Assembly: GCF_014648255.1 (NCBI RefSeq)
Contig: NZ_BMQT01000003.1
Coordinates: 310,001 to 374,000 of the forward strand
Reading direction: 5' to 3'
DNA: 64,000 nt
From: Nocardioides albus
Lineage (GTDB): Bacteria; Actinomycetota; Actinomycetes; Propionibacteriales; Nocardioidaceae
Shown: piece after piece, positions 15,824 through 24,727 of the stretch
Position numbering within the stretch: position 1 is the first letter of the stretch
Layout of the letters: each line of letters starts with the position of its first letter
Notes under the pieces: generated by a model
Seen by the model: the letters and a program-made list of their open reading frames with translations, nothing else
What the model was told of the DNA's origin: nothing
Databases searched by the model: none
Made by a program: the position numbers and the translations under genes

Positions 15824-17875
15824 TCAGCGCCCCGCGGCGATGACCTCAAGGACTTCCGCGCCGTACGTCTCCACCTTGCTGCGGCCGATACCGGCGATGC
15901 GCTGCAGATCCTGGAGCGTGTCCGGCTTCTGCTCGGCGATCTGCTCCAAGGTGGCGTCGGTGAAGACCACGAACGCCGGCTTGCGGACTGCCTCGGCGGT
16001 CTCCTTGCGCCACTGCTTCAGCCGGCCGTAGAGCTCCTCGTCGTAAGGCGCATCGCAGCCCTCGTGACGCCCCATCCGTTTCTCGGCCGCCGAGCCGAGG
16101 GGTCCGCCACACGTCTTGCACATCCGCGCCTTGCCGGAGCCGGGACGTCGCGTCGGCGCCGCTGCTCGGGCCGGCCGCAGCGGGTCGAGGAACCGCGACG
16201 GTCTGCGTCGTGCGGCCTGGCCCGGCTGGCGGGCCAGCGCCCAGGAGAGTGTGAGGTCGACGCGCGCCCGGGTGAGCCCGACGTAGAGCAGCCTGCGCTC
16301 CTCCTCGATCTCGGCCGGCGTCGGCTCCTCGCCACGGAGGATGAACGGCATCGTGCCGTCCTGGAGGCCGACCAGGAAGACCGAGTCCCACTCGAGCCCC
16401 TTGGCGGCGTGGAAGGTCGCCAGGGTCACCCCCGACGGCACCGGCGCATGCTGCTCCGCCGCGCGGCGGTCGAGCTCGGCGACCAGACCGGCGAGGTCGC
16501 CTCCTGACGCCGCGAAGGTGCGCGCCTGATCGATCAGCGCCTGCCAGGACTCCCATCGGTCACGGGTCTGTCCGCGGCCCTCGGGCGGCTCGGAGGTCCA
16601 GCCCATCCCGGCCAGGATGCCGTGGACCGACTCAAGCAGCTCGTCCCCGAAGACGGCTCCCTGGCCGCCTCGCGCCGCGCCCCGGATCCGGGTCACCGCC
16701 TCGCGGACCTCGGGACGGTCGAAGAACCTGGCCGCGCCACGGAGGACGTAGGGGATCCGGCGCGCGGTGAGAGCGTCCTCGTAGGCCTCCGACTGGGCGT
16801 TGATCCGGAACAGGATCGCCATCTCGTGGTAGGCCTTGCCGGCCTGGTGCAGACGAAGGATCTCGGCGGCTACACCTTCGGCCTCGGCCACCTCGTCGGG
16901 CTGCTCGACGTGCTCGACGGCAGGCCCGGCGTCACGCTGCGCCTGCAGCTGGACACCGGCGCTCGGCGTACCTTCCAGGATCTTGTTCGCGGCCTTCACC
17001 ACCTGCGGGGTGGAGCGGTAGTTGCGGACCAGCTCGACCGAGGTGGTGCCGGAGTGCTTCTTCGGGAAGTCACGCAGGTAGCTGGCGTCGGCGCCGGCGA
17101 AGGTGTAGATCGTCTGGGCCGGGTCGCCGACGACGCAGATCTCGCTGCGTCCCCCCAGCCAGAGGTCGAGCAGCGCCGACTGCAGCGGCGAGACGTCCTG
17201 GAACTCGTCGACCGTGAACCACTTGTATTGCCGCCGGACCTGCGCCGCGACCCGCTCGTCGTGCTCCAGGAGCCCTGCGGTCAGCAGCAGCACGTCCTCC
17301 ATGTCCATGCGTGCCTGGGTGCGCTTGACGTCCTCGTACGCGGCGTAGATGTGTCCCACCATCGACGGCGTCAGCCCACCGACCTCCCGACCCCTCGCCT
17401 CGGCCGACTTCGGGTAGTCGTCGGGGTGCACGTTGGACACCTTCGACCACTCGATCTCCGAGGCCAGGTCACGGGCCTGGGCCTGGTCGACGTTGATCCG
17501 CTGCCGCTGGGCAGCGGCTCTGATGAGCGGGATCTTCGACTCGGTCAGGTTGGGCAGCTCGGTGCCGTAGACCTTGGGCCAGAAGAACCGCAGCTGGCGC
17601 AGGGCGGCGGAGTGGAAGGTGCGCGCCTGGACCGCGCCGGCGCCCATCGCGCGCAGCCGCTGCCGCATCTCCCCCGCGGCCCGGGTGGTGAAGGTGACCG
17701 CGAGGACCTCTTGGGGCGCGTAGAGCCCGGTGGCGACGCCGTAGGCGATCCGGTGGGTGATCGCCCGGGTCTTCCCCGTCCCCGCACCCGCCAGCACCCG
17801 GACCGGACCGCGCAGCGCCTCGGCGACCCGTCGTTGTTCGGGGTCGAGGGCGTCGAGAAGGGACTCTGGGGTCAT
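15824..17875 (-). CDS. uvrD2: ATP-dependent DNA helicase UvrD2 (with HRDC domain)
   Basis: This SF1A helicase has Walker A LAGAGTGKTRAITHRIAYG, motif Ia TFTTRAAGEM, motif II VDEFQDVSPLQ, motif III GDPAQTIYTFAGA, motif V TFHAAKGLEWDSVF and motif VI YVGLTRAR. After a linker come the tetracysteine-type segment (MCKTCGGPL and EGCDAPY) and a C-terminal HRDC domain (LQDLQRIAGIGRSKVE), the UvrD2 arrangement. Its 683 residues are typical. A longer start at 17914 exists but lacks a ribosome-binding site. It is divergent from mycoredoxin. Confidence 0.9.
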   Translation of the reverse strand: MTPESLLDALDPEQRRVAEALRGPVRVLAGAGTGKTRAITHRIAYGVATGLYAPQEVLAVTFTTRAAGEMRQRLRAMGAGAVQARTFHSAALRQLRFFWPKVYGTELPNLTESKIPLIRAAAQRQRINVDQAQARDLASEIEWSKVSNVHPDDYPKSAEARGREVGGLTPSMVGHIYAAYEDVKRTQARMDMEDVLLLTAGLLEHDERVAAQVRRQYKWFTVDEFQDVSPLQSALLDLWLGGRSEICVVGDPAQTIYTFAGADASYLRDFPKKHSGTTSVELVRNYRSTPQVVKAANKILEGTPSAGVQLQAQRDAGPAVEHVEQPDEVAEAEGVAAEILRLHQAGKAYHEMAILFRINAQSEAYEDALTARRIPYVLRGAARFFDRPEVREAVTRIRGAARGGQGAVFGDELLESVHGILAGMGWTSEPPEGRGQTRDRWESWQALIDQARTFAASGGDLAGLVAELDRRAAEQHAPVPSGVTLATFHAAKGLEWDSVFLVGLQDGTMPFILRGEEPTPAEIEEERRLLYVGLTRARVDLTLSWALARQPGQAARRRPSRFLDPLRPARAAAPTRRPGSGKARMCKTCGGPLGSAAEKRMGRHEGCDAPYDEELYGRLKQWRKETAEAVRKPAFVVFTDATLEQIAEQKPDTLQDLQRIAGIGRSKVETYGAEVLEVIAAGR

Positions 17876-17979
17876 CGGGCGGACAGGGTTCAATTGGGAA
17901 TGGCTCCTGGGCATGGGAACGTTAGGGGTTCGGGACCAACCCTATGGGCCCGCACCGACAGTCTGATGAGGAGAGCCGG

Positions 17980-18222
17980 ATGAGCTTCACGATGTACACC
18001 ACGCCCTGGTGCGGATACTGCAAGCGGCTGATGAGCCAGCTCGGGCGTGAGGGCATCGAGTACGACATCGTCGACATCGAGCAGGTCCCCGAGGCCGCCC
18101 AGATCGTCGAGAAGGTCAACGGCGGCAACCAGACCGTCCCCACGCTGGTCTACTCCGACGGCACCGCGATGACCAACCCGTCGATCGCTCAGGTGAAGAC
18201 GAAGCTCGCCGAGCTGGCCTGA
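17980..18222 (+). CDS. mrx1: Mycoredoxin (glutaredoxin-fold, mycothiol-dependent)
   Basis: The 80-residue glutaredoxin-like protein has the redox motif TTPWCGYCKRL (CxxC) at residues 7-17, the cis-proline segment NQTVPTLVYSDG and a C-terminal helix. Mycoredoxin-1 reduces mycothiol mixed disulfides and is typically placed beside uvrD2 and nudC. The start at 17980 has GAGGAGAG upstream. It is divergent from uvrD2 and convergent with nudC. Confidence 0.92.
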   Translation: MSFTMYTTPWCGYCKRLMSQLGREGIEYDIVDIEQVPEAAQIVEKVNGGNQTVPTLVYSDGTAMTNPSIAQVKTKLAELA

Positions 18223-18236
18223 CCCTTCGTCAGGCC
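18216..18236. terminator. Bidirectional hairpin between convergent mrx1 and nudC
   Basis: GGCCTGAC (18216-18223) pairs with GTCAGGCC (18229-18236) around CCTTC. The stem includes the mrx1 stop and lies just before the nudC stop at 18241. No U-run is seen. Confidence 0.5.
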
Positions 18237-18240
18237 TCGA

Positions 18241-19152
18241 TCACCACGATCCGGGCAGCTCTCCGCCGTACCACTCCTCGACCAGCGACCGGCTGATCGA
18301 GATGCCGCTGGGCAGCTTGATCTCGCCGCTCTCGGCGACGGCAGCGAGCTCCGCGCGGGTGAACCAGCGCGCCTCCCGGATCTCGTCCTCGTCGACGATG
18401 ATCTCGGTCGATGCCGCCCGCGCGAAGAAGCCGAGCATCAGGCTGGCCGGCAGCGGCCAGGGCTGGTTGCCGAAGTAGTCGACCTGCCCGACGCGTACGC
18501 CGACCTCCTCGGCGACCTCGCGACGGACCGCGTCCTCGAGCGACTCCCCCGGCTCCACGAAGCCGGCGAGGGTGGAGAAGTTGGGCGCCGGCCAGCGGGT
18601 GTGGTTGCCGAGCAGGCAACGCTCCTCGTCGCTCCCCGGCTCCCCCGACGTCACCAGCATGATCACCGCCGGATCGGTGCGGGGGAAGATCACGTGTCCC
18701 TCCGCGCAGGCCAGCTCGTGACCGGCCGCGCGCGGCTGGAGCCTCCCCCCGCAACGCGAGCAGAACCGGGTCGCGCGGTGCCACTCGGCCAGGCCGATCG
18801 CATGCATCAAGAAGCTTGCCTCGGTCGTGTCTGCGAGCATGGCCGAGAAGAGCCCGCGCAGGTCGCGCCAGGTCTCGCCGGCCTCCTCACGCCCGGTGAG
18901 CACCGCGAACCGTGCACCTTCGTGGGTGTCGCCGAGGAGCACCCGGATCCCGTCCGGAGAATCCGCCGGCGTACGCCACCTCACTCGCGCCCCGGCCGCC
19001 GGCTCGACCCTGTTGCCGGCGACCACGAGGACTCTCGTGGACTGGTCGGCCCAGGTCTTCTCGACCCAGCCGTCGTCGGCGCGGAGATGGCCGGAGCGGT
19101 CGTGAGGGTCCTGGGTGATTTGCAGATGGATGGGCAGCTTCGGGGAGTCCAC
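18241..19152 (-). CDS. nudC: NAD(+) diphosphatase NudC
   Basis: NudC cleaves NADH to NMNH and AMP and can decap NAD-capped RNA. The 303-residue protein has a zinc ribbon with FCSRCGG and, 14 residues later, ACAEGH-type cysteine, the NUDIX box GFVEPGESLEDAVRREVAEEVGV, and the SQPWPLP-like segment as GNQPWPLPASLM, all NudC landmarks. The GTG at 19152 leaves 25 nt to the divergent membrane-protein gene; a much longer frame would overlap that gene. It lies in the order uvrD2-mrx1-nudC-adnB seen in M. tuberculosis. Confidence 0.9.
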   Translation of the reverse strand: MDSPKLPIHLQITQDPHDRSGHLRADDGWVEKTWADQSTRVLVVAGNRVEPAAGARVRWRTPADSPDGIRVLLGDTHEGARFAVLTGREEAGETWRDLRGLFSAMLADTTEASFLMHAIGLAEWHRATRFCSRCGGRLQPRAAGHELACAEGHVIFPRTDPAVIMLVTSGEPGSDEERCLLGNHTRWPAPNFSTLAGFVEPGESLEDAVRREVAEEVGVRVGQVDYFGNQPWPLPASLMLGFFARAASTEIIVDEDEIREARWFTRAELAAVAESGEIKLPSGISISRSLVEEWYGGELPGSW

Positions 19153-19177
19153 CCAGCAGAGCCTATGAGGTGGGTAT

Positions 19178-20995
19178 ATGTTCCGCCGCGTGGATCGGTT
19201 CTGGCGCATCGCCGCTGTCGTCTCCGTCGTGGTCGCTCTTGCGATCAACGTCTACGTCGCCTGGGGCTCCAGCCTCTCGTTCATGTACGACGAGATCGGC
19301 ACCGTCATCCATGGGCGGACCGTGCTCGGCCTCGACTCACCGCAGCTGAACACTCCCGGCTACTACCCCGGATGGGGCGTGCTGCTGGCCCCGCTGTGGC
19401 TGATCACCTCGAACGTGTTCACGTTCTACAAGATGGCGATCGTCGTCGGTCTGGTGATCAGCATGGTCACGATCTGGCCGCTGGCCCGGGTCGCGGTGCG
19501 CCTCAGCGGTGTCACGCCGGCGCAGGGCGTGGTCGCCGGCGCCACCGTGATGGCGTTGCCGCCGCGAGCGATCCAGGCCGACTACATCCTCTCTGAGCGG
19601 CTGATCACGCTGCTCGTCGTGGTGGCGACCCTGGTCGCGTTCCGGCTCTGGGACAAGCCGACCTACCGCGGCGTACTCCTGCTCAGCCTGCTCACCGGTC
19701 TCTCGCTCTTCTCCCACGCCCGCATGCAGGTCTTCGTCGCCGCGGTCGCACTGTGGCTGGTGTGCTTTCTCGTCCACAGCCTCCTGGCTCGCAAGCGACG
19801 GGTCGCCCTCATCACGCTGGTCGGTCTCGTCGCCACCGGTCTGCTCGCCGTGGTCGCCAACAAGGCCGCGCTCTGGTTCCACGCGCAGCTGGTGCCGTGG
19901 AAGTTCATCCAGGCGCAGGGCTTCTTCGAGAAGGTCCTCGAGGCCAACCCCCGGTTCTGGGTCAACACCTTCGCCGGCGAAGCCTGGACGCAGATGGTCG
20001 GCAGCCTCGGCGTCGTGGTCGTCGGCCTGGTCGTGGTGACCGCGATGTTCTGGAAGGAGCTGCGGTCACGGCAGGTCGGACCGGCTGGGTTCGTGCTGAT
20101 CGCCGCCGGGTCGATGTATGTCCTCAGCTGCCTGAACTGGGGCAACGAGTACTCGCTGTTCACCATGGAGTGGCGCCGCTTCGACTACTGGATCTACGGG
20201 CGCTACATCGACCCGCTCTTCGCGGTCCTCGTGCTGGCCGGGGTGTGCGCGGCGATCCAGGCCGTACGCTCCCGGGCGGTCCTCCTCTGGACCTGGGTGA
20301 TCGCCGCTGGGATCTCGTTGGTGACCATCTTCGTCGTCGCCCCCGACGCACCCACCTGGGCCTACACCACACCGGCGCACATCCCGGGCGCGATCCCGTT
20401 CTGGTGGGCGCTTCCCGACGGCCAGTTCCCCCAGCCCGGCCCGATCCCGTCGTTCACCAACGACAACCGCTTCTGGCTGATCGCGACACTGTGTGCCCTG
20501 GTGCCACTGGCGATCTGGACGCTCCTCGCCCTGATCTCACGGGTGACGGACCGGGTGCGCTCGGTGGTCGTGACCGCGCTCGTCCTGGTGCTCGGCACCA
20601 CCGCCTCCGCCGTCGCAGACGTGGGCTCCGACCGGTTCCACGACCGCTTCGATCACGCCACCCCGGTCATCAACGACCTCCGCTCGATCCTCGCCGAGCA
20701 CCCCGACGCGGTCGTCGCCTACGACAACAACTGCCCGCGTCGCCGCCAGTCTATGAACTCCGAGCGCAACTGGCTGATGTGGTGGATGCTCCCGACCATC
20801 GTGGAGCGCGAGTGGGAGTGGGGCGATGACATCGTCTTCTCCTGCCCGGACGGCGAGCCGGCGTTCGTCACCGGGGCGGTGATGCTGCGTGAGCGGCCGT
20901 TCCCGCTGGCCACCGTCTGGATTCTTCCCGGCGACCTGCTCGATTCGTTGCGAGAGTCGGGGGAGCTTCCTGAGGTTGCTCGGACGGTTGAGTAG
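19178..20995 (+). CDS. Polytopic membrane protein, GT-C glycosyltransferase-like
   Basis: This 605-residue protein has roughly ten to twelve hydrophobic segments and a soluble C-terminal portion (from about residue 490). The first loop contains FMYDEIGTVIHG, an Asp-Glu pair where GT-C glycosyltransferases place their catalytic acid. Downstream parts include RMQVFVAAVAL and WGNEYSLFTMEWRR. I do not recognise a named family. A lipid-linked sugar transferase of the cell envelope is plausible but unproven. It starts 25 nt from the divergent nudC start. Confidence 0.7.
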   Translation: MFRRVDRFWRIAAVVSVVVALAINVYVAWGSSLSFMYDEIGTVIHGRTVLGLDSPQLNTPGYYPGWGVLLAPLWLITSNVFTFYKMAIVVGLVISMVTIWPLARVAVRLSGVTPAQGVVAGATVMALPPRAIQADYILSERLITLLVVVATLVAFRLWDKPTYRGVLLLSLLTGLSLFSHARMQVFVAAVALWLVCFLVHSLLARKRRVALITLVGLVATGLLAVVANKAALWFHAQLVPWKFIQAQGFFEKVLEANPRFWVNTFAGEAWTQMVGSLGVVVVGLVVVTAMFWKELRSRQVGPAGFVLIAAGSMYVLSCLNWGNEYSLFTMEWRRFDYWIYGRYIDPLFAVLVLAGVCAAIQAVRSRAVLLWTWVIAAGISLVTIFVVAPDAPTWAYTTPAHIPGAIPFWWALPDGQFPQPGPIPSFTNDNRFWLIATLCALVPLAIWTLLALISRVTDRVRSVVVTALVLVLGTTASAVADVGSDRFHDRFDHATPVINDLRSILAEHPDAVVAYDNNCPRRRQSMNSERNWLMWWMLPTIVEREWEWGDDIVFSCPDGEPAFVTGAVMLRERPFPLATVWILPGDLLDSLRESGELPEVARTVE

Positions 20996-21143
20996 GCCGG
21001 GTGAGTCTCGGGTGAGCCGCTCGGGCGAGTCGCTCGTTCCGGCGCGCTTCTGGTACCGAGATTTTGGGGCTGGGCTGGGCCGCCACACGCACCCACGGCA
21101 GGTGACCGCCCCACGCCTCCATCGGACGGGGAGGCCTCAGCGA

Positions 21144-21246
21144 TGAACGAACGTTCATTCACATCCACAGGGCGAACGCACGTTCATTCACCCGCCACAC
21201 GCCCCACCTGCCGGACGAGTCCCGCGCGAACGAACGTTCATTCGCC
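21144..21246. repeat. Three copies of a 20-bp GAACGTTC-centred palindrome
   Basis: Copies are TGAACGAACGTTCATTCA (21144), CGAACGCACGTTCATTCA (21173) and GCGAACGAACGTTCATTCGC (21226-21245), at offsets of 29 and 54 nt. Copy 3 is symmetrical except for one base pair of positions. The half-site arrangement TGAATGA-N4-TCGTTCA resembles the TetR-type B. subtilis FadR consensus, but the central bases differ. Binding is unproven. Confidence 0.6.
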
Positions 21247-21313
21247 TCCCACGCCGTGACCAACCAAAGCCCCCGCGCCACACCCCTGCCGCCGACCCGA
21301 TAGCCAGCCAAAT

Positions 21314-21404
21314 TTCTCGCCGACGGCCGGTGTCAAGGATCGCCGCAGGCGACCGGCGAAGCCGGCGGCCGCAGGCCGTCCTTGACTCCGGACGGCGGCG
21401 AGAA
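21314..21404. repeat. Long hairpin capped by three tandem 13-nt mini-hairpins
   Basis: The outer stem pairs 21314-21339 with 21379-21404 over 26 positions with three mismatches; the innermost 8 bp, GTCAAGGA/TCCTTGAC, are perfect. Between the arms are TCGCCGCAGGCGA, CCGGCGAAGCCGG and CGGCCGCAGGCCG, each a perfect 5-bp stem with a 3-nt loop, packed without spacers. The whole folds as a four-way junction. Nothing identical was found elsewhere in the window. Confidence 0.7.
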
Positions 21405-21478
21405 CACCCTCCAAGAACGGGTCGGCGGCAACCCCAGCCACAAACAACGACCCCCAAACGCGCGCCGAAAAGAAGCGG

Positions 21479-24400
21479 CTACCGATCCCCGCCTACGATC
21501 CGCTCCAACTCCTCCCGACCAGGAAGAGCAGGAGGCTCGACGAGCCGCCCAGAGCGCACGTAGTAGAACGCCGCCCGGACCCGCGACAACGGGACCCCCA
21601 TCAGCTCGGCCCACCCGAGCCGATACAGAGCCAGCTGAAGAGGATCGGCGTTCTGGGTCTGGTTGGTCTTCCAGTCGATGATCAGGAAGGAACCGTCGGG
21701 CTCCTGGTAGACCGCATCGATCCGGCCGCGCACCACCTGACCGGCCAGGACGATCGCGAAGGCGGCCTCGACCCGGAACGGGGGGCGGTCGGCGAACGGG
21801 CCCTGCTCGAAGGCGGCGATCACCTCTTCGAGACCGGACTCGTCCTCGATGCCGTGGTCGGCACGACCGGGCAGGTCGTCGGGGTCGAAGAGGTCCTGCT
21901 GGCCGAAGCGGGCCTCGACCCAGGCGTGGAACCGGGTGCCGAAGCGGGCCTGGGAGGAGGGTTTGCGGGGCATCGGGCGGACCAGGTCGGCGGCGAAGCC
22001 GAGCGGGTCGTCGCGCAGCTTCGACATGGCGGTGGCCGACAGCGACGACGGCAGGGGTACGACCACTTCCGGGGCGCGCTCGCGCTCCGCCTCGGTGAGC
22101 AGCCGCTCGATCTCCTCGTCCCACTGGTTCACCGTCTCGAGCAGGGTGAGGTCGTCGAGATCGTCGGGTCCCGGGCCGACCTCGCGGACCAGCCTGGCCG
22201 CTTCCAGGCGGCGCTCCACCTCGGGGGTGTGGTGGTTGATCGGCCAGGGCAGGTCGACCTCCTGCGCAGCGTAGGGACTCTCCTCCTCGCCCTTCACAAC
22301 CACGTCGGCCCACCGGTCGGGCTTGGCACCCCACTGGAGCAGTGCCTCGCGGGTCTTCTCCACGTAGAGCGACGGCCCCCGCCCCTCCTTCAGGGACGGC
22401 GACCAGCGCCAGCACGAGACGAACTGGACGTGGCGGGCGCGGGTCCAGGCGACGTACGCCAGCCGGAGCTCCTCGACCCGCTCGTGCTCCTTGCGCTCGG
22501 CGAGGAGGCCGTCGATCGAGTCGGCGTCGTGGCCCTGAAGCTGCGGCAGGTCGTCGCGGTCACCGCGGAGCGCGGCGGGCATGACCGAGGGTACGGTCAG
22601 CCAGGAGGATCGCGTCTGGCCGGTGGGGAACTTCTTGTGAGTGACGCCGACCAGGAAGACGACGTCCCACTCCAGCCCCTTCGCGCGGTGGACGGTGAGC
22701 AGCTTGACCGAGTCGGCCTCCGACGGGGTGGCGACGTCGAGACCCTGGCCGTATTCATCCTCCGCCTCCAGGTAGGCCAGCAGCGCAGCCAGGGTGACCT
22801 GGCCGTCGAGACCTTCGAACTCGGCGACCGCCTGCACGAAGAGGTCCAGGTTGTCGCGCCGGGCAGAGGCTGCCGGGGAGACCGAGGCGGCCAGCTCGAC
22901 GTCGATGCCGGTGACCTCGATGATCCGCCGGACCAGGTCGAGGAGCGGCTCGTTGACCGCGCGCCGTAGCCCGCGGAGCTCGTCGGCGAGCAGCTTGAAG
23001 CGTTCCCTGGCCTGCCGAGAGTAGTCGTAGTCAGAAGGCTCACCGGGATCTTCCAGCGCGTCGTTGAGCGAGGGGATCTCGGTGGGGTCCGTGCCCTCGA
23101 CGGCCGCCTCCAGCTGGCGCTCGACGTCGGCGAACTCCTCCGCACCACCGACGACCCCTGCCAGGTCACGTGACCTGCGGCCGAGGATGGCCAGGTCACG
23201 AGGACCGATCGCCCAGCGCGGGCCGGCGAGCAGGGTGAGCAGCGCGGCGTTGGCGGTGACGTCGTGGAGCAGCTCCATGGTGGCCACCACCTCGGCCACC
23301 TCGGGCAGTCGGAGCAGCCCCTTCAGACCGACGATCTCGACCGGGATCTCGCGGGCGGTGAGCGCGTCGAAGACCGCCGCCGCCTGGGAGTTGTCCCTGG
23401 TCAGGACGCCGATCTCCTTCCACTCCCCGACAGCCTCATGGGCCTCGATCACCTTGTCGGCGAGCCAGAGCAGCTCTTCGTCGTACGTCTCGTGGACATG
23501 CACCCGGACCTCACCGTCGCGCGCCCCCTCGGCGGCGACCAGGCGCTCCTTCTCGCGGCCCTCATAGAGCTGGTCGGCCAGACGGTTGGCGGTGTCGAGG
23601 ATCCGGGCGTCCGAGCGGCGGTTGACGGTCAGGGAGTAGGCGGGGCGCCTCCCGTCCTTCGTCGGGAAGTCGCGGCCGAACTCGAGGATGTTGCTCACCG
23701 AGGCGCCGCGCCAGCCGTAGATCGCCTGGTTGGGGTCGCCGACAGCGGTGACCGGATGCCCGTCGCCGAAGAGGCGGGCCAGCATCTGGGCCTGGGCGAC
23801 CGAGGTGTCCTGGTATTCGTCGAGCAGCACGACCTTGAACTTCCCGCGCTCGATCTCACCGACCTCGGGGGTCTCCACGGCAAGCCGGGCGGCCAGCGCG
23901 ATCTGGTCGGAGAAGTCCATCAGCCCGAGCCGGTCCTTGAGCCGTCGGTAGCCGTCGACCAAGTCGAGCAGCTCGTAGCGCTTGTCGATCGCGTCGATCG
24001 CCTTCTCGACCTTGGTCAGCTTGGTCTTGACGCGTTTCCCGTCGGCCAGCTGAGCCTTGAGGTCGGCCGCCTCCAGCGCGAACAGAGACCGCTCGTTGCG
24101 GTCGTAGGCACGCAGAGTGGCGGGGTCGACGAGGTGCTCGGAGAGCTCGGAGTCGAGCGCGAGCAGCTGCTGCACGGCCAGCTTCGGGTAGTCGGTCAGC
24201 TTCTCCACCGGGTGGCTGTGCCGCGCCACGGCCCTGGCCGCGAGCTGGTAGCGGGTCGCGTCGGCGATGAGCCGGGTGTCAGGTTCGTGACCGATCCTCA
24301 ACCCGTGCTCGGAGAGCAGCCCGGAGGCGTAGGAGTGGTAGGTCGAGACCGTCGGCTCGGCAGGCTCCTCGTCCTCCTCACCGGGCTTCGGCGGCCCTTC

Positions 24401-24727
24401 ACGGCGCTCGGGCCACAGCCCCGCCTTCTGCAGCGACTCCCGGATCCTGGTGGCCAGCTCGGCCGTCGCCTTCGTCGTGAAGGTCAGACCGAGCACCTCC
24501 CCGGGGAGCACGCGGCCGGTGGCGACCAGCCAGACGACTCGGGCGGCCATGACCGCGGTCTTGCCTGACCCGGCGCCGGCGATCACCACGGCCGGCTCCA
24601 GCGGAGCCGTGATCGCGCGGAACTGCTCCTCGCTGTAGAGCCAGTCGTGGCCCATCAGCTTGGCGAGCTCTTCGGGGGTCTCGACCTTCATCGCGGCGTT
24701 CATCTCTGGGTTCATTCCTGGGTTCAC
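21479..24727 (-). CDS. adnB: ATP-dependent helicase-nuclease subunit AdnB
   Basis: The 1082-residue protein has UvrD-type motor motifs (VIAGAGSGKTAVMAARVVW, LTFTTKATAEL, LLDEYQDTSVAQ, VGDPNQAIYGWRGAS, TVHRAKGLEWDVVF, YVAWTRAR). It ends in a RecB-type nuclease domain with RGRIDAVYQEPDGSFLIIDWK and QLALYRLGW; no C-terminal cysteine cluster is present, as expected for AdnB. AdnAB resects DNA double-strand breaks. The GTG at 24727 overlaps the adnA stop (GTGA). In M. tuberculosis the pair is Rv3201c/Rv3202c, from memory. Confidence 0.88.
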   Translation of the reverse strand: MNPGMNPEMNAAMKVETPEELAKLMGHDWLYSEEQFRAITAPLEPAVVIAGAGSGKTAVMAARVVWLVATGRVLPGEVLGLTFTTKATAELATRIRESLQKAGLWPERREGPPKPGEEDEEPAEPTVSTYHSYASGLLSEHGLRIGHEPDTRLIADATRYQLAARAVARHSHPVEKLTDYPKLAVQQLLALDSELSEHLVDPATLRAYDRNERSLFALEAADLKAQLADGKRVKTKLTKVEKAIDAIDKRYELLDLVDGYRRLKDRLGLMDFSDQIALAARLAVETPEVGEIERGKFKVVLLDEYQDTSVAQAQMLARLFGDGHPVTAVGDPNQAIYGWRGASVSNILEFGRDFPTKDGRRPAYSLTVNRRSDARILDTANRLADQLYEGREKERLVAAEGARDGEVRVHVHETYDEELLWLADKVIEAHEAVGEWKEIGVLTRDNSQAAAVFDALTAREIPVEIVGLKGLLRLPEVAEVVATMELLHDVTANAALLTLLAGPRWAIGPRDLAILGRRSRDLAGVVGGAEEFADVERQLEAAVEGTDPTEIPSLNDALEDPGEPSDYDYSRQARERFKLLADELRGLRRAVNEPLLDLVRRIIEVTGIDVELAASVSPAASARRDNLDLFVQAVAEFEGLDGQVTLAALLAYLEAEDEYGQGLDVATPSEADSVKLLTVHRAKGLEWDVVFLVGVTHKKFPTGQTRSSWLTVPSVMPAALRGDRDDLPQLQGHDADSIDGLLAERKEHERVEELRLAYVAWTRARHVQFVSCWRWSPSLKEGRGPSLYVEKTREALLQWGAKPDRWADVVVKGEEESPYAAQEVDLPWPINHHTPEVERRLEAARLVREVGPGPDDLDDLTLLETVNQWDEEIERLLTEAERERAPEVVVPLPSSLSATAMSKLRDDPLGFAADLVRPMPRKPSSQARFGTRFHAWVEARFGQQDLFDPDDLPGRADHGIEDESGLEEVIAAFEQGPFADRPPFRVEAAFAIVLAGQVVRGRIDAVYQEPDGSFLIIDWKTNQTQNADPLQLALYRLGWAELMGVPLSRVRAAFYYVRSGRLVEPPALPGREELERIVGGDR

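Larger units (their letters stand above)
20996..21478. other. 483-bp gene-free gap between convergent genes, rich in palindromes
   Basis: No protein-coding frame is convincing. The gap holds three related 20-bp palindromes (21144-21246) and a long hairpin with three tandem mini-hairpins in its head (21314-21404). Because both flanking genes end here, neither element acts as a promoter of them; they could be terminators, a small RNA or repeat elements. Confidence 0.6.
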
